Shown: positions 1 through 11,820, numbered from the stretch's first letter. The stretch is 64,000 nt of DNA from Chamaelirium japonicum (GCA_947650365.1 OX393557.1:32677099-32741098); one strand, 5' to 3'. The notes: generated by a model not told the origin, from the sequence alone. Numbers and translations are program-made.

Positions 1-399
1 ACGCCTTTTTTGCGTCTGGAGCCTAAGCGCGCGCCTTTCTAACAAAGCCTGGCCTTGTGCTTTTTGAGATGCATGAGGTGAGCCTAGTTGAGCCTGAGCC
101 TAGGCGCGCGCCTTTAATAACACTATTTTTAATGTATATCATAATCAATGTTATTTTATACTTTTATTGTGTGATCAAAAGAAGAAAAAAAGATTTCAGC
201 ATATATCGCACTAGAAAATGTGGACTTAATTTGGGCCGAGTTTGGGCTTTGGCTTCATAAAAAAGTTTCGGGCCGGGTTTGGGCCAAGCCCGAAAAACCG
301 GGTAGGTTATGGGCATAGAAATTTGGGCCGGGCCTGAGCATAAAGTGACCCGACCCGAACCCGGCCCCCATTAACATCCCTAAATACAGAGACTATGAC
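1..399. repeat. GGGCCGGG/CCCGACCC-rich interspersed repeat, no gene
   Basis: Bases about 230-385 are dense in GGGCCGGG and CCCGACCCG words and end in the phrase 'cattaacatccct'. This style is common at the ends of plant hAT-like non-autonomous repeats. Related GGGTC-rich stretches recur at 6903-7370, 48594-51548 and 54044-54604. The left end runs off the window, so no terminal repeat pair or target duplication can be shown. No credible coding region was seen. Confidence 0.4.
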
Positions 400-405
400 T
401 ATTGA

Positions 406-1060
406 ATGAAAGGCGTGGGTGCAAAATCTGACCAACGCCTAATAGTGGAACCCGCCAGCCCTGCCTGGGGCCCACAAAGACGACAGTGGGGCCCCCAGCC
501 CTGCTTGGCGGCGTTGGCGCCCACGAAGACGACGGTGGGACTTGCCAGTCCTGCCTGGGGCCTATGGAGACTGTCTAGGGTAAATCCCCCCCAAATATTA
601 ACCAAAGCTCCGGATATTCCCAAAGCTCTATAAATAGCAGACTCGAACCGGAATTCATTATTCCCAATTCTACTTTCTGTTTTCCAGAGCTCCTCGAGCC
701 TTCTGGCAATCAGACTCAAGTCAAGCTACTCTACCCTCTGTCTACTTGTATAAGCACTCCTCGGTCTGTCGAGCGTAGCTCTACTTTTTCAGAGTTAGTG
801 GATTCAAAGGTTGCGTCTTATCGCACAGAGATACAGGCTTTGGCCGAACTTCGTCACCACATCCTGTGTCTACTCTTTCTCGATCTTTACTCAACAGCGT
901 CTGCGCGATAACTCAGCAGAAGACAACTCAGTACTCTATATTGCACCGCATTCAAAGTTAACCATCAACTGTTGGTTAACTGTTGGAGAGAAACCATACA
1001 ACGGTCGTAATTTCGCCCCACAAAAGACTGAGCCAATAGAATGAGGTGGAGGCGATAACG
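406..1060 (+). other. Promoter-bearing fragment, possibly an LTR remnant
   Basis: The segment opens with about three degenerate copies of a GC-rich unit (456-570, each with 'cagccctgcctgg' or similar). A good TATA box, TATAAATA, follows at 629-636, then a pyrimidine-rich leader-like stretch. This is the layout of an LTR U3-R region, but no partner LTR, primer-binding site or duplication was found. It could equally be a remnant of a gene promoter. No protein in either strand is convincing. Confidence 0.3.
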
Positions 1061-1802
1061 TTAAGCAAAACAATATAAATATATATAAATATATCATATA
1101 TGCTGATTATCAAGTTTTTTTTCCAGTTTATTGGTATTCCATCTTGGTTATCATGACCCATGCAAGCTCACTATTGTTTGTTGTGTTTTCTTAAAACAAT
1201 TCATGTAAATATGTACAAGCACAACTATAAAAGACTTAAATTTAAAAAGACTTTAAAAAAACATCAAAAACCCTCTTTGTTTCTCATTTTGATATTTTCC
1301 ATCATTTCTTTTGAATTTTTGATCGAAATTGAAAACCATGGCAAAGAAAGAGATCAAATACCCCACTGTGATCACGTTTTCGAAATGTTTCTCAAGTGTC
1401 ATAAGGATGCACCAAGCCTAAACCAATACCAAAGAAGAGATGAAGTGGTGGAGGAGATTAAGAGTGGCTTAAAAGAGGGAGGTTAGATTTAGAAGCAAGA
1501 CGATGTTCCTAAAGGGTGAAAGAATGGGATAATAGTTCACAAGTCTACATTAAGTTCAAGAGATGAAGGGTCGAAGAACTATGAATTAAAAAAAGGAGAA
1601 AGAAGACAGATGAAGATAAAAGGGTATAACACTCTCAATAGGAACAAATTTGATATTACCAATCTCAATCCTTCATGGTGGAGGGTATGAGATGGTTACA
1701 AAGGATATGGGTTTACCTGGGGAAGCCAAAGGTTACATCAGGAAGTGGAAGGGAAGAACAGTCATTGGGCTAAAATAAGAGACATGGAGATACAAAGAAA
1801 GG

Positions 1803-1835
<33 letters not shown>

Positions 1836-2043
1836 AGGGAGGGAGGAAGAAGGTAGAACAATCAGTGTGTGAGGGCCATCAGATTCATTCCCCCACCCAC
1901 ATATCCAAGAGTGGACCGAGGGGGGGTTTTACGGGACAATGTACAACATGCAAGAAAGAGAGGAGAGGCATCGACCACATAATGAGAGATAGATCGAAGA
2001 AGCAAGGGGCGAGAATGCTCATAGGTGTCATTTTTACAGTGTA
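1061..2043. other. Intergenic DNA with a (GA)n tract; no gene seen
   Basis: AT-rich intergenic sequence. A GA microsatellite grading into GGGA repeats occupies about 1799-1850. Short open frames here overlap low-complexity sequence and match no family I recognise. Confidence 0.5.
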
Positions 2044-2864
2044 GTCAAGGCGTCGCCTAGGCGTTTTGGACCTCCGACTGCCTAGGCAGTGGCTAGGCGG
2101 GCGGTGGAGTCTGGGCAGCCGCCTGGGCGCCTAGGTGACATGCTATATGCGCCGCCTAGGCGCCTACTTTAATAATTGATTTTTTTTGGGTTTTTTTAAA
2201 TTAATCGGGTTCAAATTGAGTTTTCTTGGCTCCTGTTTGGTTTTATAGGAATATAGGGTCCATGTTACTTTATAGATACCAAACACCATGCCATCATTAA
2301 TGGAAAAAAACTATGGTGTCCATGTTCTCAAGGTTTGAAGAGGAAAAAGACAAAAGAGGCATATAAGGATGATTCATATAAGAGTGATGCTGATGTAGAA
2401 TGTGATTTAGATAAGTAATTTTAATTTTTTTTTTTTTAATACGTGAATTTGAAATGTTCCAAAACATAATAGATTACCTAATATGGTTATGTTTATGCTT
2501 ATGATATTTGCTTGAATTTATGGTTATGATAGGGTGATGTTTCTCTTGCTGATATGTGATTCATATTTGTTACAATATATAATCATTGTTGTTGACGTGT
2601 GATTCATATTTGCTGCAATAATAATGGTCTTGTAACTTACCATACGCTTTGGATCATGCCCATTATCAAATATTATTATTTTAACCATATCTATCTCTAG
2701 AAATTAAATTTTACTATATATAAAACCATAAATTACTATGTATATATATTACTTATATTTATTTAATATATTTAATTTTTATTGCTTAGGCCTCGCCTAG
2801 GCTTTGCCTAGGCACCGCCTCGCCTTGGCAAGCCAAATTGCCTAGGCACCGCCTTAACTACTTT
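2044..2864. mobile_element. GCCTAGGC-type terminal-inverted-repeat element (MITE-like)
   Basis: Both ends are rich in GCCTAGGC words and are mutually inverted. The left end reads approximately GTAGTCAAGGCGTCGCC, and the right end is its imperfect reverse complement, ending CCGCCTTAACTAC. The interior is AT-rich and non-coding. A clean target duplication could not be fixed, so the boundaries are good to about 10 bp. A structurally similar element at 40211-40904 has a clear 8-bp duplication, which supports a hAT-like assignment. Confidence 0.55.
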
Positions 2865-2989
2865 GCATTTTTATGTTACATCCGAGGGCCCAAAGGCCTC
2901 AAATTGATCTCAACCCAAGCTCTTGAGTCGAATCCAATGGGCGAGATGTGATGCTCCAAAAATGACCCAAGTTAAACATCCAAACAATG

Positions 2990-3290
2990 TTTTAAAATTA
3001 GGTATCTGCTTGGACCAAACTGAGTCAACTCGGCCAAGTTGGCTCGGTATCAGCCGATTCGGGTTGATACCAAATTACCAATTTCGGCTTCTTTTTAGAA
3101 ATTTCGAAAAAAAATTCATTGGTCCCAGCCAATACTACGAGCTGATTCAGCCGATACAGACCGATACAAATTGGTATCAGACTATCAGCTAATACGAACC
3201 AGTGAACCACGTATCGATACGGGCCAATAGAAATCCTAGTCATACTGGCCGATATGAATCGATATCGGCCAAGTTTTGAAATCATGCATC
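2990..3290. repeat. GATATCGGCC-type dispersed repeat
   Basis: Words such as 'ggccgatatg', 'cgatatcggcc' and 'ggtatcagccgat' recur across 3000-3290 on both strands, ending near 'aagttttgaaatc'. This is the composition of a plant non-autonomous repeat, with no coding content. No target duplication was resolved. Confidence 0.4.
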
Positions 3291-5204
3291 CATAGGTGCA
3301 AACCTGATCAAAGTCAAGATTAGAACAAACCTAGGCCTAAAGTGAGCAAACTTAATCTAAATCGGTTCAAGCACACTAGACACCTGGGCAACAATAAATA
3401 TAGATATTTTCATCCGATCGGATCCAAGAGATAGTCAAGGGAAAGCCGAGGGAAAAGGGACACATCGAAATACATAAAATCTGAAAATACACTGGCAAAA
3501 TGGTGTATTACAAAGTGTAAAAATGACACAAGTTAGTTAAAACACCTCATCAGTCTGGGACACTCTAACCTAATAAAAATGATCATATTGTGTTCTCGTT
3601 ATCAATTTTTTATTGATGCTTCATTTTCACTACCATATCTATTGAAATTGTGTTCCATATAATTATATTTTAACTTTAATAAATTTTACAGCCGTATCCT
3701 AAAACCTTGCTCCATAATTCAAATTTAAATATCCACTTCTTATCGATTAATACAATAGTAGCATCGAACAACATACATCATGGTACTTCCCATGAAATCT
3801 GGTAACAAGTTAATTTAAATGGCATGAGTTGAGTGCCAACCTTCAGTGAAGTCCCATTATTACCGGAAATTCAGTTGGTACAGCACAATTGCTGCTCACG
3901 CTGGTCATACTCCCCACTATGTCTTCAATTTTCAAAGTACCCCTTGGACACCCCTACCAAATTCTCTCATGTTATTTTATCATTCGCTTTTATCAAAGTA
4001 GACGAACAGCATGCATAGATTTTTTCTCCATATACACCCGAATTTATACTCCATAGCTGCAATTAAATATAAAACATTCCGATTACTGCTAGTCTGCCAC
4101 CCAGGTTTACCCAGGTTTAGCTATTACATATGAAGCAGTCCGATTACTACTAAATGGCTAACGGTTTAAGCTAGGACCTTTCATGACTTTAATTAGGCAT
4201 TAACAAGTGTAAGGTTACCAAAGGTTTAGCCACAAAAAAACAACTACCATACACTTCATAATTATGATGAACAAACAAAACAAATGTCAAAGCTTTCAAG
4301 CAAATAAAAGTCGCAACAGTAACAGATAGTAACTCAAGTAGAACTATTAGGTGAGAGGATCCAGAACACATTCCTATATTTTGAAAGCGGCATAAGTAAC
4401 GATTGCATTCAAGGGACGAGAGAAGAAAGAGGGCTCCGAACATAATATATATGCAGCATTGCGTTCAAGGGACCCCACACTAGCTCTTGATGCTTCATTT
4501 TCATAGCTGCCAAAAGAACTCAACGCACGAATATATGTACCTCATTACTGCATTGTCACAAACCATCTTCAAGATATAACTGGATTTAAAGAGTATGTGG
4601 CACATGCAAAGGAACTTTCAAGGTTGCTGCCGATGTTATCCCAAGCCCATCGAAATTTCCTCCTGATGGAAGAGTTTATATCAGAAGGTAAAAGATACAG
4701 TGAAAACTCAGTCAAATGATTGTTGAGAAGAAATGCCTTGATCGAAGATCAGTATATATTATTTACACTCTTGCAACAAACTACTCAAACCGATCTCTCT
4801 CGGTGCAGTAGTTGCCAGAAGTATTGAATGAAACAGATAAGAGACGGTTTTCAGATAGAGTAGGGAATGTATACAACGGCATTGAATAAGCCTCCAAGAA
4901 GAGATTGCTACACATAATTGATGCACAGCCGCATGATTGAGAAATACTTCTGCATCGAATACAGTACTCCGAGGTGGCAATCTCAGGTATACAGCACACG
5001 TGCCTTCAAGTCGCATGCTCTTACAAGAGACTTTGGCATGTATTCAGCCCACCCACCACAAATCCATGGGCAAAGGCAACACAAACTATATGATGCTTCG
5101 TCTTTGAAACCCAGATGAACAAATGCTGCAGCTGAACCTTTCGCAGGCACCGACTAGCCTAGTAAAAAAAATGATGAGTAGATCTTTCCTCGAAAAAATT
5201 GATG
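3291..5204. other. 3' flank of the membrane-protein gene; no further gene
   Basis: AT-rich non-coding sequence. The part nearest 5204 would be the 3' untranslated region of the minus-strand gene that ends at 5205. Open frames of 60-90 codons here have no recognisable domain and overlap one another. Confidence 0.45.
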
Positions 5205-6254
5205 TTATTCACTATCCGTCGAATGTAAGGAGATCTTCTCTGCATCTTCGAGGGAATCGCCATTTCCATTCAACACCTCCATGCTAGAAGATCTACAGGT
5301 GAAGTAGAAGACCGCGCTCATCATCGAATCGATCAGCACCACGAATGAGTACATGATGACCAGGAGCGGCCCCTCCCACAGCCGCGAGGAGCCGTCCCCG
5401 TAGCTCAAGGTCTTCACCCTGTGCTCAAACAGCCCCTCAACGAAAGCCATGCCAATCGTCGAACCGAGGAATATCAGCAGCCCCGCCTGCGTCTGCCCCT
5501 TGATCAGGTGGACAGATCTCATCAGCGCCTGCAGCCCCCAAGCCTCCTCGAGGACGGAGATCACAATGGCGAGGTTGCAGATGATGATCGTGTGGGCGTA
5601 CACGACCGAGAAGGCGAGCAAGGAGAACATCGCAGGGTAGACGACGATTTCAGGAGGGTACCCCAGAATGGCGAACGCATTGCAGATGAGGACTAGAAAG
5701 AAGAGGAAGAGGGCGAGGCAGGCAGAGATGGAAGCGCAGACCCAGAGATAGGTAAAGATGAGGCGCCGCCAGATTCGGCGGACAGTGCCCAAGAACTCGG
5801 CGGCGACAACAGTCCGGCCGGCATAGGCACAGGCGACGGAGTAGGCGATGGCGGCCCGGGCGAGGAGGAGGAAGGTGAGGAGCAGGGGGAAGCAGAAGGC
5901 GGAGGAGAGGATGGTGCCAGCGAGGTGTCGGCAGATCTGGCTGAGGAAGCGGGTGGGAGGGAGGCCGCTCGCGGCCGCGAGGAGGGCTAGACGGCGGGAG
6001 AGGGCCCGGACGGCGGCTCGGTCGACGAGCGCGTCGGAGAGGAGGGCGGCGGAGACGGGGCAGATGAGGAGGGCGAGCGTGGCGATGAAGGGGGAGGAGC
6101 CTGCGCGGAGGATTCGCACGGTCTCGCGCAGGATCTCGAGGGCGTTCATGGGCGGGACCGCGCCGGGCCCCGGGAGGTCGGGGACGTGGCAGCGCGGGGT
6201 GGTCGGCGCGGACCGCCGCGGGGACTCCAGCTTGCCGATCGGGTGGTGACCCAT
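5205..6254 (-). CDS. Multi-pass plant membrane protein (uncharacterised family)
   Basis: An uninterrupted single-exon frame of 349 residues. A basic, Pro-rich N-terminus (about 1-35) is followed by MNALEILRETVRILR (from about residue 36), which could be an internal start. About six hydrophobic segments follow, near residues 53-75, 108-145, 168-200, 208-240, 258-280 and 295-322. The C-terminal tail (about 325-349) is acidic and Ser-rich. The opening 'EILRE..RI' helix followed by repeated bilayer-spanning pairs resembles the plant-specific membrane family typified by Arabidopsis At4g19950/At5g44860, whose members sometimes carry the unhelpful label 'polyadenylate-binding protein 1-B-binding protein'. 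That link is from memory of the family, not a search. GC content is extreme in the 5' half and falls toward the 3' end, a monocot-like gradient. Function is unknown; location in an internal membrane is inferred. Confidence 0.75.
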   Translation of the reverse strand: MGHHPIGKLESPRRSAPTTPRCHVPDLPGPGAVPPMNALEILRETVRILRAGSSPFIATLALLICPVSAALLSDALVDRAAVRALSRRLALLAAASGLPPTRFLSQICRHLAGTILSSAFCFPLLLTFLLLARAAIAYSVACAYAGRTVVAAEFLGTVRRIWRRLIFTYLWVCASISACLALFLFFLVLICNAFAILGYPPEIVVYPAMFSLLAFSVVYAHTIIICNLAIVISVLEEAWGLQALMRSVHLIKGQTQAGLLIFLGSTIGMAFVEGLFEHRVKTLSYGDGSSRLWEGPLLVIMYSFVVLIDSMMSAVFYFTCRSSSMEVLNGNGDSLEDAEKISLHSTDSE

Positions 6255-6480
6255 GTCGCAAAATCGGATCTTTCGGCCACCGGAACTGCGGCGGCGGCCA
6301 CTGGTGGTGAGTTGGGAATCCGGGGGTGATTCTAGCCTCCCCGGATCCTTGTTCTTTATGTGCTTATTTCAAATGAGCAGAAAATTAATAGTGCGAGGGA
6401 CCCAATTCAAACGGGAAGATGCTGCCCAGTGTCAGAGGGCAGAGATGCGGGTTCGAAGCGGCTGTGAGGGTGGAGCAGTA

Positions 6481-6485
<5 letters not shown>

Positions 6486-6523
<38 letters not shown>

Positions 6524-6544
6524 AGAGCGAGAGAGAGAGAGATC
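6486..6544 (-). repeat. (GA)n microsatellite in the 5' leader or promoter of the membrane-protein gene
   Basis: An almost pure GA run about 230 bp upstream of the start of the minus-strand gene. On the gene's sense strand it reads CT, which is common in plant 5' leaders and promoters. A regulatory role is inference only. Confidence 0.6.
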
Positions 6545-6902
6545 TGCCGCTGGTTGAAGGGGGCGGTGGGAGAGAGCTCGTTTGGTGGCGGATTCTGAGG
6601 GGTGGTCACGTGGATTGAGGTGGCGGGGGGTGCGGCGGGCGGGCCGGGGCGTTGCAGAAGCGCGAAGGTGGGGGAGGAGAGGGAGATGCGATCTGGGGGA
6701 AGAGGGAGAATAGCGTGACCTTGAGGAAAAGGACCGCAAGGCACAGTGGACGCTGGGTTGTGTGTATGCACTCCGTCAACAGTGGGGGTGAGAGAGAGAG
6801 GTGGCGTGGATGCATTGGTTCTTAAAATCGTTTGAACGGCAGTACAGATTTACAGGTGTAAGTTGTGCGGCTTGTGCGAGTGGGGCTATTGGCACCCCAT
6901 GT

Positions 6903-7370
6903 ATTCTTTTTCACACACCTAAGGGCCGGAAATTTCGGACCCGACACAAAGTTAGCGGGTCTGGGACAGGGCTAAACGGGTTCGGATCGTAAACGGGTCG
7001 ACACGATAGACCCATTTAATAAACGGGTCGGGTCCGGGTTTAGGGTCAGGACACGGTAAACCCGGGAAGACCCGTTTAAAATTCAACGGGTCGTGTCGGG
7101 TCAGGTCGGGTCTACCCGCAATCAAATACTGTAATATATAGTATCAGCGGGTCTATCGAGTTAGGTCGGATCGAGTCGGATTGGGTCGGATCGGGTCAAC
7201 TGAATAAACCCATGTGGTAAACAGGTCTTATCGGGTCTACCTGTTTTTAAACAGGTGGGTACGGGTTTAGGATCTAGACACGATTAGTTAAACGGGTCGG
7301 GTCCGGGTCTAGGGGTTTTGGACACGACCCGTAACTAGACACGACATGAACCATTGCCACCTCTACTTTT
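6903..7370. repeat. GGGTC-rich dispersed repeat
   Basis: At least a dozen copies of ACGGGTC, CGGGTCGGGTC or their complements occur, ending in 'gaccattgccacctct' near 7365. This looks like the end of a hAT-type non-autonomous repeat. No intact inverted pair or duplication was assigned. Confidence 0.45.
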
Positions 7371-7396
7371 AGCGTTACTTTTCTGACCATATATAT

Positions 7397-8075
7397 GTTT
7401 TGGACAAAAATATCCCCATGCAACATATTTGCGTTTCTTTGTGTTGACCATATTGTTTCGCCAAAAGCAACAGCAAGACCAATGCAACATATTTGCGTTT
7501 GTCGCGTTGGCCATATTACTTTGTCGAAAGCATCAGCAAGTCCAACGCAACATATTTGTGTTCGTTTGCGTTGGCATAGTGTTTCGTCGAAAGCAACACC
7601 ACGTTCGTTGCATTGGTCATATTACTTCGCCGAAAGCATCAGCAAGGCTAACACAACATATTTGCATTCGTTGCATTGGCGTTGTGCTTCGTCGAAAGCA
7701 TCACCAAGGCTAACGCAACATATTTGCGTTCGTTGCGTTGGTCATATTACTTCATTAAAATCATCAGTAAGGTCAACGCAACATATTTGCATTCATTGTG
7801 TTGGTGTAGTGCTTCGTCAAAAGCAACACCAAAGCGAACGTAACATATTTGCATTTGTTGTGTTGGTCATATTACTTCGTCGAAAGCATCAGCAAGGCCA
7901 ACGCAACATATGTGCATTCGTTGCATTAGCGTAGTGCTTCGTCAAAAGCAACACCAAGGCTAACACAATATATTTGTGTTCGTTGCGTTGGTCATATTAC
8001 TTCGCCGAAAAGCATCAGCAAGGCCAATGCAGCATATTTGTGTTCATTGCGTTGGGGGGTCATTTTTGTCCAAAA
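7397..8075. mobile_element. TIR element whose interior is a 61-bp minisatellite
   Basis: The outer ends form an inverted repeat. The left reads GTTTTGGACAAAAATATCCCC (mismatched to its partner at two positions) and the right ends GGGGGGTCATTTTTGTCC plus A-run. Between them are about eleven tandem copies of a ~61-bp unit containing 'gcaacatatttgcgttcgttgcgttgg'-like sequence split over its junction. Units alternate between an A type ('catattacttcg') and a B type ('gtagtgcttcg'), giving a 122-126 bp higher-order period (7619, 7745, 7867, 7989). Long open frames through it are by-products of the repeat length. Confidence 0.6.
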
Positions 8076-8229
8076 AAATTCAAAGGATGAGTGTGCGGCT
8101 GTTTTACACGTGTAGAGGGTCATAAAAGTAAAGCAAAAGGCAACTAGGGTAAGTTTGTGCTATATGTGGGCTCTGAGGGTCATTTGGGGAAAAACCTCCC
8201 CACATAAGAAGCCCACATAATTTTATGAG

Positions 8230-8760
8230 GTTATTAGTCTAAGGCCCCTATAACTAATCATGTAGTTTGATAAATACTTCTAACTATTTTGTAGATCTAA
8301 AATACTGTAGATGCTATAGTGATTTGACTGTAGCAATAATATTTCAAAGTATAAATTCGGTTGCTACAATTAAATCATTGTGATTTCACTATATCAATCA
8401 AATTATACTCCATGTACATCCGAATTTATACTCCATAGCTGCTATAGTAATTTCACTATACCAGTAATATTTCGGAGTATAAATTCGGTTGCTATAGCAA
8501 AATCACAGTAGAGTGTTTTTACTGTAGCAACCAAATTTATACTGCATATACACCTGAATTTATACTCCATTATCCCGAATTGAAATCACTATAGCTACAA
8601 CATTTGGAGAATAAATTCGGGTTAGTGGAGTATAAATTTGATTGCTACAGTGATTTCACTGTAGCAACCAAATTTATTCTTCGGAATATTACTACTACAG
8701 TGAAATCACTGTAGCAACTATGGAGTATCAAGAGGCTAGTGGAGTATAAATTCAATTAAT
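8230..8760. repeat. Cluster of short CTACAGTGATTTCACTGTAG palindromes
   Basis: The near-perfect palindrome CTACAGTGATTTCACTGTAG, or variants of it, recurs many times here, separated by 'caaccaaatttatactcc' or its complement. The same motif appears at 27880-28090, just beyond the right end of the gypsy element. The sequence could fold into several small hairpins. No coding content. Confidence 0.6.
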
Positions 8761-9389
8761 AAATTACGGTAATGGTATGGTTCTTTTAGTCATTTGACAC
8801 AGGTTGAACATGTCAACATGGGTTTAATGTATAGGTGTCTTTTCGGACTGAGTCTTAGTTCAAACCAAACTATTGTCAGGACTTTCTGGTGTTTGAAAGC
8901 ATCTTCTATAAAGGGTTTATTGCCAACTCTCCCAAATTTTATTCATACCCCAAATTACTTCACATACCCTCGTTCCCCAAAAAAATCGGTTTCCCACCTG
9001 ATACCCCATTCAAAACATCTCCAATAGGCTCCTGAGTTCCTTCCCTATTCTTAGGGTTCCTTGTTGCCACATAGACAAAGTATGGGGTGGGAATTGAGGA
9101 GCACTCCAAGAGACTCCTCAAATCTCTTCCTATTTTTAAAATAGTTGAAATGTTCCTTGGTCATCTCTCCAAATGACATAAAAATAAATGACCAAAAGCC
9201 TTTGGCATTATCAAATATGAAAATTGATTTAAAAATTTATTAATACTTACTAATATTCAAAATAAAAATTACTAAAAATAATTAAAATTAAAATTTATGA
9301 ATAATTAGTAAAAAATAAGAAACTATTAAATAAAAATCATTTGGCACATATTCTAAGGGGACTCTGATTTTCACCAACTATAGGATTTT
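8761..9389. other. AT-rich intergenic DNA, nothing recognised
   Basis: No gene, terminal repeat pair or tandem array could be supported between the palindrome cluster and the next tandem repeat. Confidence 0.4.
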
Positions 9390-9635
9390 TTACTCTTTGG
9401 CATGCATTCCAAAGGGGCTCGGATTTTCTCTAATTATAGGACTTTTGACTTTTGGCACGCATTCCAAGGGGGCTTGGATTTTCAACATCTATTTGATTTT
9501 TTAATTTTAGGCACGACTTCCAAGGGGGCTCTCACCAACGGTCAGATTTTTGACCATTGGGCATGCATTCCATGGAGGGCTTAGGTTTTCACCAATGGTT
9601 TGATTTTTGACAGTTGGACATGCATTCCTACGTTC
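9390..9635 (+). repeat. ~57-bp tandem repeat followed by a TATA-bearing leader
   Basis: Four to five diverged copies of a unit containing 'gcatgcattccaaggggg..tcggattttc' sit here. The DNA just downstream carries 'cctataaaaaaggg' (about 9716-9728), a leader, and an ATG at 9844 that opens a short acidic peptide with a run of Ser and Asp before the frame closes. The Ser/Asp-rich start is reminiscent of plant PIF/Harbinger-type proteins, but the evidence is too thin to name one. Confidence 0.4.
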
Positions 9636-9929
9636 TCTAGAGTTTTCTAGATAAATCCCACCCTTTGGATTTGACAAATGGCATCATCCTGGCCGCTCAT
9701 GTACATTCTTGTAACCTATAAAAAAGGGGGAGGTCTCATTTAGCACCTCACCTCAGAGAAGTGTAATTCACTAAGAAATTGAGAGTTCTCACCCGCACAT
9801 CTCTTCTCTCTTAAATTTATTTCCTCTCATCATCTCCAACATTATGGCGTGCCCATGTTTAACTAGCATGCTTCTTGACGACTCTAGTTCTGATGATGAT
9901 ATGAAGGTGTTGGCAATAGCTTCACCATG

Positions 9930-10951
9930 AGATGGCAAATAACTTAAAATTTTGATGACATGACATATTGGGCTTATCTTAAGCCCAATAAGGCTTCACC
10001 ATGAGATGTCGCTCCCTCTCTCTTTTTTTCCATGACCAACCCGCACCCCCCCTTTTCTATCCCTTGTCAGCACAGAACCCGAGGCACCCAGCCCTCTTGT
10101 GATGTCCCCTCTCTTCTCTCTTTATCTCCCCCTTATTTATCTCTTTTTTCCCTTCATTTCTTGGCCAAACAAATCACCACCATTCCTCTCTTGTTTTCCT
10201 TTGATCCAAACCATCCATTGGAAACCCTAGCTTTACACAAAGGGAAAAGAATGAAGAAAATTCATATCTTTGCCATTGCTGAAATTTGTGCCTCCATGTG
10301 AGAGCTTCCGGGAGAGACGTTTGTCAACGACCCTCGCCGCTTCCTCAACTTCGCCTCGCGTTGGCCTTGGTTTGTTCTTATGAAGGATCCGGCTTCGCTC
10401 AATATCTGGCCTTGCTCCATGAGCGGTATCATCGGCGCATCCTCACATCGACCCACGATAGAAACCCCAGGTATTATCTACCTTTTATTTTATATTTCCT
10501 CTACTACCGTATCGTTTTCTCTATTTTTCCTCGCCTCCACTCCGCATCACAACCATATTCGTCCCCGTTTTATCTCTAGTTGATGCCCAATATGTACCTA
10601 GTCATCATATTTGCTATCTTCAGTCTATCGGTAACCCTAGCAAGTATCCTTAGTCTTCTTTTCTATTAAAATCTTATGCATGCCTCTCTTTGAAATTTGA
10701 TATCTATTGCTGCGATTATTATTATTATTTACTGAATTTTGTTTTCATGATATAATTGTATCATAACTTGTTAGGTTTTAATATGTACTCAATGTTGATT
10801 GCATAGACCTTAGAACTACGTGATACAACATCTATTTGTTGTCTTTTTGAGTAATATAGCAATGTATTGATAATTAACTCTTAGTTGTTGACCAAAGGAA
10901 AACCCTAAGGGTTTTATGATTGTAGTGCGCCTCATCGGAGCCTACATCAGT
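9930..10951. other. Intergenic sequence, no supported gene
   Basis: The first half is pyrimidine-rich and leader-like, the second half AT-rich. Two overlapping open frames of about 65-95 codons (10262-10583) resemble no family I know. I see no splice-consistent gene model. Confidence 0.4.
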
Positions 10952-11392
10952 GGAGGGGTTAGAATAAGTTTTGGCCTACTAGTCCCGAATTAGTCCCGAC
11001 TAGTCCTAGTCATCCCTTGGCCGACTAAGGGCCGACTACCGACTTTGACTGCATAGGTTGTGTCACATCTTCTTGAATCAGAATCTCTGAGGGGGCTATG
11101 GATGGAATAGCAGATGTCAAGCAAGACTGGCACATGACCCGAGACAAAATCAATACTAAAAAGGTTACATAACAAAGATATCGCTCGACGCTTTTCTACA
11201 TCACCTAAACCCCTTATGTTACATGACAAAGTTTTCATAATTACAAAAGATCATAGAATCAGGGTCAGCACCCTTCCCCTCTCGAGCTCCTTAGAAGAAA
11301 CTAAATTATGTGGTCAAATTCGGTAATCGGCCCCTAGTCGGCCGACTAGGACTAGTCAGGACTAGTTGCCCAAAACTTATTCTAACCCCTCC
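10952..11392 (-). mobile_element. Non-autonomous TIR element carrying an L1 endonuclease fragment
   Basis: The ends are inverted: GGAGGGGTTAGAATAAGTTT on the left and its exact reverse complement on the right, with similarity continuing through CTAGTCCTAGTC words for about 60 bp. Inside, on the minus strand from 11238, a frame begins MKTLSCNIRGLGDVEKRRAI, the typical start of a plant L1 ORF2 endonuclease. It closely matches the start at about 61110 in this window (MKTLSWNIRGLGDVEK). The fragment lacks the rest of the endonuclease and has no reverse transcriptase. Confidence 0.65.
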
Positions 11393-11820
11393 CCCTCCCC
11401 CTCCGTAAACATATATAATATATGAACTAGCATAAATGTCAATAAGTATATGATATTAGTCGGTCAATAACAGTGCATGCCTTAACACTTCCCATGATAG
11501 GTGTATTTATACATATGTAACATTACACGGCCGTATTGGCTTCATGCCTATGTCAGAAGACTCAGAACTACGAATTCATCACAATATTTATTTGCTGATG
11601 TTTAATATGTGAATATTATTTTTATTTTTATCTTTAAAATTAATTAATTAATTATTTTTTTATATATTTATTTATTTATTTATTTAACTAATTATTAAAT
11701 TATTTATTTATTATTTAAATGATGTTAGTATGATATTATAATAAAGTTATTTAAATTACGTAGTAATATAATGTTATTATGATATTTATTTAATTATTTA
11801 ATAAAAGATATCATTATGAT
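11393..11820. other. AT-rich spacer
   Basis: Simple TTTA/ATTA-rich sequence with no gene or structured repeat recognised. Confidence 0.4.

Noticed and set aside
406..1060. Calling a solo LTR with confidence
   Set aside because: A TATA box and leader-like composition are present, but no TG...CA ends with a target duplication could be fixed.
7395..7934. 179-codon frame in the minisatellite
   Set aside because: It is a periodic peptide generated by the 61-bp repeat; a second frame is equally open.
7397..8075. CRISPR-like array
   Set aside because: The units are contiguous tandem repeats without unique spacers, in a plant nuclear context.
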